64,000 nt of DNA from Pseudocercospora fijiensis CIRAD86 (GCF_000340215.1 NW_006921544.1:650599-714598), one strand, 5' to 3'. Counted from the stretch's first letter, positions 11,801 through 23,480 are shown. The notes: generated by a model not told the origin, from the sequence alone. Made by a program: numbers and translations.

Positions 11801-14150
11801 TGCGTTAAAGATAGCGATTACGTCGAGCTTAGTAAACTAGCGAGCCTTCGAAAGACGTTCGAGCGTTTCGTTTACGAAGGGAATTTAGTAGCGGTTCTTT
11901 TTCGTTAAGGTATTAAGGCCCCGGTAGTCTATATAGAAGCGGAGACCTCCGCCGGGTTTTTAGGCAAATATAACTAGTACGGTAGCTTAAGAGGAACTAG
12001 GGCAGATAAAGCCTTTTTATAAGTTATCTTCTAGGTATTTCTTTAATATAAGGAGTTCGTCCCGAGATATAGAGTAGAGAGGGCCGTACGGCGGCGGTTT
12101 ATCGTCGATTAATTCGATTTTATAATCGATACCCGGTCGGTACGGCGGTAGAATATTAGCGTTCTTCTTTAAAAACTAGTAGAGTCGGTACTAGTACTCC
12201 TTTAGTAGTTTCGTCTTCGGATCCGTCGGTTCTTTATCGAACTTTCGGATAGCCTTTTCGATATCCTATATCGTAGTAGCAAAGATCTAAGTACGTTTAT
12301 CGCGGGTAAGACGCGAGAAGGCGGCCGCGCTAATAGCGAATACGGTACGATCTCGGGGAGTCTCGGATTTAGAACTAAATTCGCTAAAGCAGTACTCTAC
12401 GTAGTACTAGCTCGTAAATAATAGAGATTCAGAGGCCTAGTTAATTACCGGATTATACTTTTTAAGCTAAGGAAGGCTAAGAATAACGGGGTAAGTCTTC
12501 GGAAGTTTCGTAAGGAAAAACATAATATATTCGGTATACGGGCCGATAGTAATAGATAAGTAGTAGATCTAGGTTACCTTGCCGGCGGCCGCGGTCGTAC
12601 CGTTAAACATCTCTAACTCCCGAGCGTACGTAAGGTCTTAGAACGTTAAGCCGAGCTCTCTCGTATAGTCGTAATCTATAAACGAGTAGCCGGTTACGAC
12701 GTTAGCTATAGTTTATAATAATTTCTTTTAATTTCCTATTAACGTTTCTACTACAAAAGGCTAGCAAACTAACTCTTTCTCTATAGCCGAGCTAGAGAAA
12801 GGGAAGGTAGCAGTAGAGACTCTTAATTTCGGAACGAATAAACCTTATAAGCGACTATATATAAGGTTTAAGCTTTTCCCTAGCTATTTAGAGCAGCGCT
12901 AGCCGGTAAAGGCGTGTCTAGAGTCGTAATAGTCGCGGCGGCGACTCGCTATATCGTTAGCGTATTTAGCCGACCGACGAGGGATAGGTAGAGGCGACTT
13001 GCGAGTAATATATCCTTTTATACTATAGTAGATATATTCTCCTACTATACGGCGGCGCTACTTCTCTTCTTCCGATAGTTTGCTGTTTACTAAGGGCGCG
13101 CGTAGACGGGCGCCGAGTAAGGTAGCGCTTAAATCTATCGGTTCGGTAGTAGGCTAGGCGCCTAGCGGTATTAGGGCTATAGCGGTAGCGGGAGCTAGTA
13201 CTAAAGCCGGCGTCTAATGTGTTTATAGTTTCGACGGTAGCGTAGCGAACGGCGATATAAAGCGGCCGGCGTTCGTACGGGCGTCTCCGCGGTTAGCGAT
13301 AATTTTCGCGAAGTTTCGAGTCGTATTATCGATACGTATTAGTAAGGCGTAAAGTTCGGTAATATCTAGAGTCTCCGTATCTTTATCGCGGACTTGTAAC
13401 ATTATTTCTTCGCTAAGACCGCGCACTAAGATCTATTTAGCGACGTCCGGGGGGTATTTAGCGTACCTAATCTCGTACTAGAAGGCGGCGTAATATTCTT
13501 AGTAGGTCTTGTTTGCTTACTTAAGTTTGTCTAAGTTAAGACGCGTAGTTTGCTTACGGTCTAGGTCGCTAAAGCTAGCGTCGACTACCTTCTAGATACT
13601 ATTTATCGTAGTAGTTTCTACGTTTTCTAAAAGGCTACGGTAGGAATCGAGGGCGGAGCCGCCGAGTAGAGAGAATATAAATCCGGTCTTTAAAGCTTTA
13701 GTCGGGTAGTAGTCGGCGTTAGCGAGGAAGCGGATTTTAACTTATATTTTAAATTCTTCGTATACTTTACACTTGCCGGTAAAGCGTTCGGGATCGCTAA
13801 GTTTCTTGCTCTTATTTAAAGAAGGCGTAAATAGGTACGAGGCGGGTACTACGGCGCCTAAGCGAGTAGAGGCGAGTTACGACTAGAGGCGGCCTACTTC
13901 GTTTTCTTTTTCTACGATAGAGGTATTCGCGTCGTTAAGAGTAGTACTAAGGCTAGTATAAGAGACCGAGAGGAAACGAGTAGCATCCTTATATACTTTA
14001 AGTAGGTTAGCGAGCAGTTCTAGGTCGGTAGCATAGGCGTAATCTAGCTAATCGCGCGTAGTAGGGATCTCCTTCTATACTAAACTTAAAAAATCGGGTA
14101 CGTCGTTAGGTCTTGTATTTTAAATCTACTCGTAGGAAGTATCTATCGTA
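8900..14150 (-). pseudogene. G2 gag-pol polyprotein with chromodomain
   Basis: Retrotransposon polyprotein, read right to left. Gag lies at about 14150-12900; its longest open piece is 13426-13223 (67 codons, starts MRGLSEEIMLQVRDKD). Protease sequence is expected near 12900-12500, but I could not find its active site. Reverse transcriptase is at about 12200-11300, with an intact YIDD box near 11640. RNase H is at about 11250-10850. In the integrase, a DRGPNFVARF-type block lies near 9930 and a QTDRQIERVNT-type block near 9850. A C-terminal chromodomain is at about 9130-8950 (..GYLDEDTT.EPLRYI..). Nearly all stops are TAG/TAA at Gln/Trp positions. The chromodomain places it in the chromovirus group, whose members often target heterochromatin. 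Confidence 0.85.
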
Positions 14151-14180
14151 ATAGAGGCGTTTTTTAGAGGCAGTTCGTAA

Positions 14181-14882
14181 TATAAGGGTTAGAGGCTAAG
14201 TAGTAAGAATATATACTAAACTTTAAACGGAACTAAAGGGAACACTAAATTAATATAGCTACTATCTATATAAGAAGAACTACGAAGAAAGGAAGAAGGG
14301 TACCTTAGAGGGAGAGCCCCTTCCTTAGTATCCCGCCCTACGGGCGTCTAGCGCGTCCGGCGCGTAAGCGTAGGTATATATATCTTACTTGCTTACTTCT
14401 TAATAAACCTCTACTTTTAGGTCCTTCCCTACGTACTAAGCGCGCGCGCGTGTCCCGCTTATCCGCTAGCTCGTAGCGGCTTTGTCTCCTAGCTAACTTA
14501 TACGGCGCGCGTATACGAACTCGTTTAACCGCTCTTAAGCAAACATATTTCTCCTAGCTCCTCCCGATCTTCCGGTTCCTTCCTACTACTCGGATTCGTC
14601 CTACGACTCTATCTATCTCGCTTACTATCGTCCGTATAGGCATACGCGTAGTTTAGTATAGTCCCGTCGTTCGTATATTAATACGTAACGTATTATTCTA
14701 CTATATACGGACTCCGCGGGAGTCCCTAAGATGTTACGTTATACGGCTAAATAGGCGGCTAACTAGGCGACCTACTTCGTAGGGGGCCCCTATCGCTAAG
14801 GTAACTTAGATCCGATATTACTTTATAGTATAGCGGCTAGCTTATAGGACTTGTCGGTACTTTCTAGGCAGCTACTATAATA
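14181..14882 (-). repeat. G2 LTR (5' LTR in element orientation)
   Basis: 702 bp, aligning end to end with 8170-8871. The right boundary is fixed by the tatac duplication that follows. Confidence 0.93.
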
Positions 14883-14887
14883 TATAC

Positions 14888-15340
14888 TAGTCGTCGTATC
14901 TAAGATTAAATCTTTAGTTCGCCTACGTCGTTTTATACGATTCTAAGTTAGAGGACTTCGTCTACGTTACGTACTATACTTAATCCCCCTCCTATTTAAT
15001 TTCTACCCTCTACTAGGTCGGCCTTAGGAGATATTAGACGTAGGAGTCCCTTAAGAGAGGAGGTTAGGTAGAATAAGCTATAGGGAGGTACGCCGTCGTC
15101 GGTATCGTCTCTTAGACTACTATAGTCTAGCCCTACTCTACGACCGAGGCAGAGACCGCTTATAAGGACCTGTCCGGGGGGGCCCGAGGAGTATCTTATA
15201 GCTAGTAGAATAGGAGGTAGTAATCCTATACTAAACTTAGGATTCGACGAGGAGGATAATTTTATATAGAGTATTAAATAGCGGCGTTTAGGTACTAGGA
15301 GAGGATCGGATTTCTATTTAAATTTGTATATTTTATTTTA
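14888..15340 (+). pseudogene. Helitron protein, C-terminal tail
   Basis: The Helitron frame broken at 8164 resumes after the G2 insertion and runs to about 15340 with only RIP-type stops (TAG/TAA). It lies downstream of the helicase's last conserved motif. It is polar and Arg/Pro-rich at first, then acidic near 15250 (GFDEEDNF). I recognise no domain in it. The natural stop and the Helitron 3' end (hairpin plus CTRR) were not identified. Confidence 0.55.
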
Positions 15341-16839
15341 TATTATAAGGGCAAAGGTGTATTATATTATATACTAGCGGCGCTAGGTTGTAAATCTTTA
15401 GACAATAGTTATAACTTGTATTTGTATACGCTATTTTATTTAGGGGCGCCCCTAGAGTATTCCGGTTTTATCTATTACCCGACGTTTCTAATATTAAGTA
15501 CTTTTTATATTCTATTCTATATACTAATCTTTTAATATTGTTTAGAACGAAGCAAGGCTTAATATAGTATTAGTTAGTATATATTAACTCTACTTTAGTA
15601 GCTACGTTTACTAAGGCATACGTTAATCTATTATAGGCTACTACTAAGCTAGCTAATAATAGACTAGGATCTAGGCTATAGTAGAAACTACTTATGCGCT
15701 TCTAACGGTATGATTTTTATTAAAATCGGATTAAAATGGACTAAGATATTAACCGCTAAAGTAGGAGCTAATACTAGCTAATACTAGCTAATACTAGCTA
15801 ATACTAGCTAATACTAGCTAATACTGAATTCGAAGGTCGTCGATTTTTATAAAGGTTTACGTTCTATAGAACCGACCTACGCGCTTCTAACGGTACAATT
15901 TCTATTAAAATCGGATTAAAATCAATTAAGATATAAACTGCCGAAGTAGGAGCTAATACTAGCTAATACTAAATTCGAATATCGTCGATTTTTATAAAAG
16001 TTTTACGTTCTATAGAACGGACCCGTACGCTTGTAACGGTATGAATTTTTTTTTGCAATCGGATTAATATTTATTAGGATACTAACCGCTGAAGTGGAAG
16101 CTAACACTAGCTAATACTAGCTAATACTAGCTAATACTAAATTCGAAGGTCGTCGATTTATATAAAGATTTTACGTTCTATAGAACCGACCCGCGCCTTT
16201 CTAACGATATAACTTTTATTAGAATCGAATTATTATTTATTAAGATAACCGCGCGCTTCTAATAGTATAATCTTTATTAGAATCGTATTAATATTAATAA
16301 ATATACTAACCGATATATATAGGGCTATTACTAGCTAATACTAGCTAGAACTAGACTCTAAATCCGATAGTCGTTAATTGTAATCAAAATTTAGGGTTTA
16401 ACGATTATAATAACATAATGTTCGTTAAGATATTAGTTAATCTCCTCTACCTTGGTTTTTTTTTTAAAAAAAAGGTATAAGCTAATTAAATACCCTCTAG
16501 AAGTATCTATTCCCGACCCGTATAGTTTCAACGTATGCTATATTATAGCGTAGAACTAGCTATACAGTCGGGGGATTACGGTCCTACTCGGGAATATAGA
16601 ATAGTAAACACTATAAGTAGCTAGATAGCCGCCTACTCCCCCGAAGAGGCCCTTAATAAAGAGTAGTTAAACGATAAGGCCTTAGGGCGCCCGTATCTAC
16701 TACCCTCGTTAGTAGTATATCTAATTAGCTAAATACCCTCGGGTTTTGCGCGTATATATATGCCTAGGTATACTAAGAAATCTAGGGAAGCTTATATAGC
16801 TTAGCTAGTAGACGCTCGCTTTTTTAAGTAGCGCTAAGC
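15341..16839. repeat. AT-rich non-coding region with tandem repeats
   Basis: No gene is seen. From about 15690 to 16330 a degenerate repeat of roughly 150-180 bp occurs about four times. Each unit holds a 'cgcttctaacggta' segment, a run of a 10-bp motif (agctaatact, six copies at about 15772-15826, fewer in later units), then 'ttcgaaggtcgtcgattttta' and 'acgttctatagaacc', which is partly palindromic. A T-run/A-run near 16458-16480 can fold on itself. The region may hold the Helitron 3' end. Confidence 0.7.
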
Positions 16840-17136
16840 CGGCAATAGCTGTTATTAAGGCAACCGCGAGCGTAGTAAATATAACCTAGTTACTATTATA
16901 GCTGGTAATCGTAGCCGGCAGTCGTAAAAGAGTATTATTATAGTAAAATATAGCCGGCAATCGTAGCCGGCAGTCGAATAAGAGTGTCCTTATAGTAAAA
17001 CTAATATAGTCTCTAGTTTAAACTAGGAATCTATATAGTTTGAAAAAACCAAACCGGAACTAGGGAGCTAGTTTGCCGCTAAGAAACTAAACTATATACG
17101 TTTAGTAGTTCGCAAACCGAACTACTACGGGGTCTA
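16840..17136. mobile_element. hAT right-end fragment (copy C)
   Basis: It matches the right 330 bp of hAT copy A: two to three degenerate copies of the subterminal repeat (atagccggcaatcgtagcc.. followed by gtccttatagtaaaa), then the same subterminal sequence, ending in the terminal repeat ccgaactactacggggtcta at 17117-17136. Similarity to copy A begins at cggcaatagct and stops abruptly to the left. No matching left terminal repeat lies between 14883 and 16839, so this is a truncated copy. Confidence 0.85.
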
Positions 17137-17138
17137 GA

Positions 17139-18167
17139 TATAGTATTAATAAAACTAGACAGATTAGTAGGTATTCTAGGGTAAAGAACGTATATATATT
17201 ATAGTATATATTATAGTATATATTATAGTATATATTATAGGGTATCTTATAGTATATATCGCGTATAGTTTTCGAAGTCAGGGGGTAGGTACTAGCCTAT
17301 ATATATATAGGAAATAGAGGGAAGGGAGGGGTTCCTAGCTAATATTATAAGGCCCGTAGTTTTATAGAGAGGTCGTAGTAGGCCGGAAGGAGGCTTCGAA
17401 ACCCGTAGTAAAAGTTAGAATCCGGTTTACGCTAATTAGCTAAAAGGAAGGGGGCGGTATTAATTCTTTAGGGTTCTTCGTATGCCCTTCTCTAGCTTCT
17501 TATAGTAGGAGCCTTAAATTCCCTTTAGTAGAGGTCGTCTCTTTAAAGGTCCCTTATACTATAGATAGGTAGGAATTCGTAATGGCGTATATATTGTAAA
17601 GAGTTAGCTTTGTCGTTATCGGTAATAGTAATCCTTTTGCTTTATATTAGTAACGGTATAATCCTTTTGCTTTATATCGGTAACGGTTTAATAATAGTAG
17701 GACGTCTCGATATTACTAAGGTCTCTTTAGTAGTACTATTATATTAGTAGCCCTGCTTTTACTATAGGCGAGGGCTATAATCGTTTCTTTATAACTATAT
17801 ATATACCTATACCCTTAATTAAACAAAGATAGCCCTACCTTTAGCTCTAGAAAATATAGATAGGACGAGTAGGTCGTAGGTAGAGGGATATATAAGGAAC
17901 TATATATTATATACTATATATTTTTAGTATATCTTAGGTAACTGCGAGGGGTCTACGTAGTATTATATATCTTTTAAGCGCGGTATTATAATTATTAATA
18001 AGAAGGGAAGGATAGTAACGAGAGCTATATTATAGCGGGATAAGGTATTATTCTTATATATATCTACCGCTATATTGTTATCGTAGTTTTGTCTATCTCC
18101 TATATATATATATATATTAAAAGATATAAAAGTATATACCTATACTATACCGGGTTTCCCTACTACA
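17139..18167. repeat. G3 LTR, left copy (about 1 kb)
   Basis: It is colinear with 55959-57009. Both start tatagtattaa.aaaa and end ctacta(c/t)a, with differences in AT-microsatellite length (tatattatag runs at 17188-17240). It is 1029 bp here against 1051 bp at the right. It starts two bases after the hAT tip. The base string gatatagt just after that tip resembles ggtatagt at the start of the right LTR, so the hAT end may have inserted into the LTR edge. Confidence 0.82.
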
Positions 18168-19672
18168 ATATTAAGAAAGCCGTAAAGACGAGAGAATACC
18201 CGACGATCGAGGGATAAAGAAGAAACTATCCCTAGAGGTATACGATATAGCTATACTATTTTATTAAAGGGAAGCCGATAAGTTAGCGCCCTATACCCCT
18301 AGTATTAACTATACGATAGAACTCCGCGAGAGATTAGACGGGTCCTAGCTATAGCTTTCCTAGGGACCGCTCTATAGTATATCGAAATAAGAGCTCCTAG
18401 TCCTATAAGAGTTACTCGACGAGATCCTATAGAAGGGGTTTATAAGGCGTATAAACTCCGAAATAGCGGCGCCCGTACTATTCGTTAAGAAACCCGGCGG
18501 GGGACTTCGGTTCTATTACAACTATAGAGCGCTTAACGCGCTTACGAACTACGATAGATTTCTACTCCTAATAATCCTAGATACTATAAGGAACCTAACG
18601 GAAGCCCGATAGTTAATAAAGGTCGACGTAGTATCGGCTTTTTATAAAATAAGGATAGTAAAAGGATACGAGTATAAAACGACCTTCTATACTAGACTTA
18701 GGTCGTTCGAATAGTTAGTATATCCTTATAGCTTATCCGGGGCCCCGGCGATATTTTAACGGTATATTAATACTCTCCTATAGGAGTATCTAGACGATTT
18801 CGCTTCGGTATATATAGACGATATAGTAATCTACTCTAGCGGTACGAGAGAAGACTACTTCCGTAAGGTAAGGGCCGTTCTTAAGAAACTTTAGGACGGA
18901 GGCCTTTACCTAGACTTTAAGAAGAGTAAATTCGCCTAGAAGAAGATTAAGTATCTAGGGTCTATCGTCTATACCGACGGAGGAGGAGTATCGGCCGACT
19001 CTAAGAAGATAGAAGCCGTACGGAAGTAGGTAGTACCTAAAACCTAAAAAGAAGTTCGCCGATCCTTAGGATTTACGAACTACTACCGTATATTCGTACC
19101 GAACTACTCTAAGATCTCTGTATTCTTAACCGCGCGTATTAGGAAGAATACCCCGTTCTCCTAGGTAAAGGAGTAGAATAAGGCGTTCGAGATACTAAAA
19201 GATAAGTTCTACCGTACCCCGGTACTTACCTAGTAGGACCCGTCTCTTCCGACCTTCCTAGAGACGGATTATAGTAGGTTCGCGATTAGGGGCGCGCTTA
19301 TTTAAGTAAAGGCCGGGATCCGACGGCCTATAGGCCTCTTTTCGAAGAGGCTAAATAAGTCGGAGATTAACTATAATATCTACGATAAGGAAATACTTAT
19401 AGTTATATCTAGTATTAAGTTTTAGGATTCCGAGCTAAAGTAGTATAGAGCCTTTACTATTTAGACGGACTATAAGAACTTAGAATACTTTATAGTAAAG
19501 CGCTAACTATCCGAGAGACAGATCCGCTAGTAGGAAGAACTATCTAAATACTAGTTTATACTAGTTTATAGGCCGGAAGTCGAGGCAATCCTCCTAGATA
19601 TCCTATCGAGAAGGGAATAAGATACGCTAGGCTAAGATAACAAACTCTCGCGGTTTTGAAGACTCTTAGAGC
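18168..19672 (+). pseudogene. antisense fragment of a G4-family pol gene (RT-RNase H)
   Basis: This internal piece of a Gypsy polyprotein has no ends of its own. It starts just before the reverse transcriptase (18168 corresponds to the G4 sequence near 46090 read in reverse). It contains KKPGGGLRF (about 18490), the intact YIDD box (about 18810), the RNase H region, and ends in the ILSRRE..D segment near 19610. It is very similar to the pol of G4 (44600-46090) but on the opposite strand. Its left edge abuts the G3 LTR and its right edge abuts the hAT copy A tip. Relative to G3, which codes on the minus strand, it is antisense. It is either an inserted fragment or sequence captured by G3, for example by template switching. 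Confidence 0.85.
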
Positions 19673-20104
19673 TAGACCCCGTAGTAGTTCGGGTTAGTTT
19701 AGTTTGGTTTACTTAGCCGAAATTCTAGTTTAGTTTAGGTTGGTTTGCTAAGCAACTATATAAGTAGCTAGTTCGAACTATATAATTGATCGGTTTTTAA
19801 GAAGTATAGGAATATATACGTAGCTTTAAGCAAGCCCTTTATAAGACTCGGTAGTGTAGCCGGTAGCGTAGCCGGTATTTTTAGTCCTTAGTACTTATAG
19901 AATTTTCGAATTATACTTAGGCTACGTAGTTATATAAAGGTACTTATATAACCTTAAATCTATAGACAATTAGCTAAGGGCACTAACTAATTAAAAGCAT
20001 ATATATATATATATAAGGCATTATAGTTTAGTTCGGAAACTATACTCCTTAGGTATAAATTTTATCCTTTCGTTTACGGTTCAATTCCCTAACTGCTTAG
20101 TAGA

Positions 20105-20641
20105 ATGTCTTTATCTAGATCTAGGTAGAACTTATCGATTTCCTTCGAAGCTCTCTTTAAGAAGTTCTAGCACTTTCCTACTAAACTATACTCTAATATT
20201 AAGTACTAGGATAGCTCCTCCCTCGATATCGGTATAGTATACGAAACAGCTATAAGGCAGCTCTATAGGGCGTTCTACTAGTTACTCGCTATACTACGGC
20301 CGAATACTAGTTCGTTCCTTAGAACTCTAAGTTATTTAGTAGATATTAAGGATAGGGCAGGCAGTAACTTCGTATTATATAAGGAAGTAGAGGCTGCTAT
20401 AGAGGAGTCCTTTAACCTATAAAAGATAGTAAAAGATATAGAGGCAGCTATAGGTCTAGGTACCTAGTTAAATTTCTAGTAGGTAGAGTATAAGGATATT
20501 TAGAGGGAGTATTAGGTAGAGTTGCGAAAGCAGGTATATAGTATAGTCTAGAGAATAGGGATAATACCTATATCTATAAGTATTAGGTTCTTTAACCTTC
20601 CTCCTTTTTCCTTGTTTTCTTTTTATAAAAATCCAAACTAA
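20105..20641 (+). pseudogene. small unknown gene carried by hAT copy A
   Basis: I do not recognise this gene. An ATG at 20105 opens a frame of about 178 codons whose only interruptions are TAG/TAA codons, as expected of RIP. The product would start MSLSRSR and be largely helical, with no Cys/His pattern, signal peptide or membrane segment, and it ends at a TAA at 20639-20641. It lies between the left terminal repeat and H3-like gene 2 and is divergent from the other genes of the element. The same place in copy B falls outside the window, so conservation cannot be tested here. The stop could also be a mutated CAA. Confidence 0.45.
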
Positions 20642-20975
20642 TACAAATTAACTAGAATGTCTATCTTCTTTTAGTTGTTTGTAAGACCTAGCCGCGTAGC
20701 CGGTAGCGTAGCCGGCAACGTAGCCGGTAGCGTAGTCGGCCTTTTTACTCCTTAGTACTAACGGGTTTTTCGAAGACTTCTATTCTATACGGCTAATAAA
20801 GCATACTATACTATATATATATATATATATATACTTAGAGAGTATTTAGAGCGCGGTATATAGCGCCGTCTAATAGCGGCTTATTTCGTATATAGAAACG
20901 CTTATAGATAATACTAAGAATATGCTTCCTACTAGGGTATCTATCCTACCTACTACTATCTCGAATATAGATATT

Positions 20976-21581
20976 CTAGCCTTTAAGAATCTAATCGAGG
21001 GCTTTAAAATCCTTCTGTATAATCGTAATACGCTTCGCGTAGATAGCTATAAGGTTAACCGCTAAAATAGTATTAGTATAGCTTAAAAAGAGGTAGAAGA
21101 GGAATATATATTCGAAGATACGAACTAGGTAGGCTTCTATTGCCTCCTAAAAGGCCTCTAGTACGGAGGCTTAAAAGCGACAGTCCGCTATCTAGCTTTA
21201 GGCAATCTCGCGAACAAGTCGTCTAAAAGGAGTTTTAGCTACTAGGAGTCTACTATACTTCTAATAATTCCGAATCTTACGAAGGGCTACGGCTAAAGAG
21301 GGATTAGTAAAAAGGAGTAAAGATACCGGCTACGCTACCGGCTACGCTACCGGCTATAGAAGGAAAAACTTACTTCCTAGGCGCTATCGACGGCCGCGAC
21401 GATTATTGCTACTAGTAGTAGACGCGCTAGTCGTTATCTTCCGCGGAGCCTTACCTATAACGGTCTTTCTACTACTAGCGGTAGCGGTAGTAGCCTTCTT
21501 ATATTAATATACTATAGTCTTTCTAGTAGTACCGATCTTATTACGACCCCTAGTAGTAGTAGGTCCTTTCTTACGAGACGT
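20976..21581 (-). pseudogene. histone H3-like gene 2 (copy A)
   Basis: This encodes a histone H3 variant. Exons: 21581-21374, 21292-21110 and 21061-20976, about 158 codons against 136 for H3. The tail has RKTVxGKAPRK at residues 38-48, in register with H3 R8-K18. A split codon across intron 1 gives (P/L)GT-VALREIR, as in H3. The fold follows H3 without indels: PFRRLVREIAQ, then EAYLVRIFE, then AKRITIIQKDF. H3's C-terminal RRIRGERA becomes a short ILKG end. Intron 1 (81 nt) has normal GT/AG borders; intron 2 (48 nt) has a tactaatac branch site and an AG acceptor, but its donor GT reads AT, a RIP-type change. The codon aligned with copy B's ATG is ACG here. Several TAG/TAA stops make it non-functional. 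K27 and K36 counterparts are missing. Confidence 0.85.
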
Positions 21582-22213
21582 CCTAACTTAGTCGAGTAGA
21601 CTCGGTATTACGAAAGTCGTCGAATTAATAAAAAAGTGCGTTACGAAGGTATATAAAGGCGCGCGCGGAGCGCGGGTATTATAGAGGTAGTAGATATAGA
21701 GCGTAGAGATATAGGTATCGATACGAAGGTTATATATAGCGAGAGAGGTAGTATCGCGGTATCGCTAAGTAATAGAGTAAGCGTCGCGTAGGCCTACCTT
21801 ATAGTAAAGTTAGAGCAAATAAAGAAGGTAGGTACGGCTAAAAGAGGTAGGTACGGAAACGTTAAAAATATAGCCGGTAGCTATCGCCGGTATAATAGGG
21901 CAGGCTATACTAAATAAAGTAGCTATTTTATAGGAAGAGGCTTACTTACGTCTCTATATACCGCCTACGAGTGCCGGCTATACCTCTAAATTCAACTCCG
22001 CCCTATCTCTAAGGCTAAGATACCGAGTAGAAACCTAGTATCTTATATTTACTCGGTTATTACGGAGCGCTTATAGGTAAAGTATTAAAAAGGTATATAA
22101 AAAAAGTACGAGAATAGTATCCTAAGATACAGGTCGTAAGTAAATAAGAGTAGGACGCCTAGTTATTTGTATAGTACGTTACTCTAAACGACTAAGAGCC
22201 TATATTATCTCGT

Positions 22214-22498
22214 ACTTCGCGCGTATACTTAACCTTACCTAGCCGCGGAGGTAGAGTATTAAGATTGCCTATAAGGTACGACCGTCTATAAGGTACGACC
22301 GTCTATTATAGTCGTTAGTAGGACCTGCATTTGCTATACTTATCGAGGTAGCTTATACTTCGCGGTTATACTTAACCTTACCTAGCCGCGGAGGTAGAGT
22401 ATTAAGATTGCCTATAAGGTACAACCGTCTATAAGGTACGACCGTCTATTATAGTCGTTAGTAGGACCTGCATTTGCTATACTTGTCGAGGTAGCTTA
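22214..22498. repeat. tandem repeat between the H3-like genes (copy A)
   Basis: Two head-to-tail units of about 142 bp (start near 22214 and 22355). Each contains two copies of a 17-bp motif, taaggtacgaccgtcta. The matching region of copy B (62233-62790) has three large units, and the 17-bp motif is amplified to eight copies in one of them. Confidence 0.85.
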
Positions 22499-22704
22499 TT
22501 AGAAGGAAGCCGTAACCCTTTATACCTTACTTTTTAACGCTCCGCGAAACCTAGATAAATATAAGGCGCTAGGTTTTTACTTCGTACCTTAGATTTAGAT
22601 ACGGCGCGGAGATAGAATAAGTATAGCCGGCACCTATAGCCGGTAAAAAGATGCGAAAATAGGCCTCTACCTAGGTTAATCTAACGACTAAATATAAATT
22701 CTAA

Positions 22705-23480
22705 TTAATGCGCTATTAACCGACGCCGAATTTTAGCTAGAAGCTATATATCTTTATATTAAAGAGTAACCCGCTTCGTATAGATAGTAAGGAGGTTTAA
22801 AAGCTTAAACTCGGTTACGAGAAATGCCTCCGTAGCTTCCTAAAGAGTACTAATCGCCTTAGCCGTAAATCGTATACTAGACTTAAAATCTAATAAAATT
22901 TCTCAAACGAGTCGCTAGAAGGGAGTCTTAGGGATTAAAAGCTCGGTCCCTCTTTTTTCTTAGAATAGCCGGATCTCGCGAAGGGTAATAGTACCTAGTT
23001 TAAAGCGCCGCTTCTTTATCGTTAAGACCTGCCTTTTACCCTTTTTTCTAATAGAAGAATAACTTTTCTTCGCGATAGCCTTCGTCCGCCTACTCTTTTT
23101 AGCTAGCTTAGCCTACTTGCTTTTTAGTACTATTTTCCGAGGAACCCCCTTCCTTTATATAAACTGCGGATAGCCCTCTTCTTCCGATATCTCGTTCTCG
23201 CTATAGTCTTCCTATACTTAGCTTACTTTACCCTTACCCTTATCTAAGTTCTAAAGGTATCTTTATACGCGTTCGGGCGACGAAGGTATATTAGTAAGAC
23301 CTAGAAAATCAATAAGCCTATAATCGTAAAGAATTATTTATATTTCTTACCTCCTAAATTAAATAGTCTTCTATTAAACCGTCTTAGTAGGTCCTCGTTA
23401 GATTCGTACTTAGGATAGTCGCTAAAGGAAGGGGAGGGGGCCGACTTAGTAAGGCCTAAAGAGCCGAATCCTTAAGGTAT
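22705..23480 (-). pseudogene. histone H3-like gene 1, long-tailed (copy A)
   Basis: This encodes an H3/CENP-A-type histone with a long N-terminal tail, about 241 codons. The likely start is an ATA (formerly ATG) at 23480-23478. One intron lies near 23350-23300 with a gtaaga donor and ttttctag acceptor. The tail is first Ser/Pro-rich, then acidic (SEEED), then Lys/Arg-rich. The fold begins near residue 140 (KRRFK.GT, LREIR) and has FQRLVREI, LQEATEAFLV and KRVTL..KDIQL, ending at a TAA at 22707-22705. Compared with H3 it has two extra residues between LREIR and FQRLVREI. Loop 1 lacks the two-residue insertion typical of CENP-A. Copy B has the same 776-nt span, so the gene was indel-free in both before RIP added stops. 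Confidence 0.83.

Larger units (their letters stand above)
8170..14882 (-). mobile_element. Gypsy chromovirus G2, complete, minus strand
   Basis: This 6713-bp element is bounded by two 702-bp LTRs (8170-8871 and 14181-14882) and a perfect 5-bp target duplication, tatac, at 8165-8169 and 14883-14887. It sits inside the Helitron gene, whose reading frame continues after 14887. Coding is on the minus strand. The solo-type LTR at 1736 belongs to the same family. Confidence 0.95.

Noticed and set aside
16840..19692. Pairing the hAT tips at 17136 and 19673 as one element
   Set aside because: They face away from each other (right tip, then left tip), so they belong to different copies.
20976..23480. 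The H3-like genes being host histone genes with transposons landed beside them
   Set aside because: Both genes occur, in the same order and spacing, in two separate copies of the hAT, inside its terminal repeats in copy A, and both have been hit by RIP, which acts on repeats.
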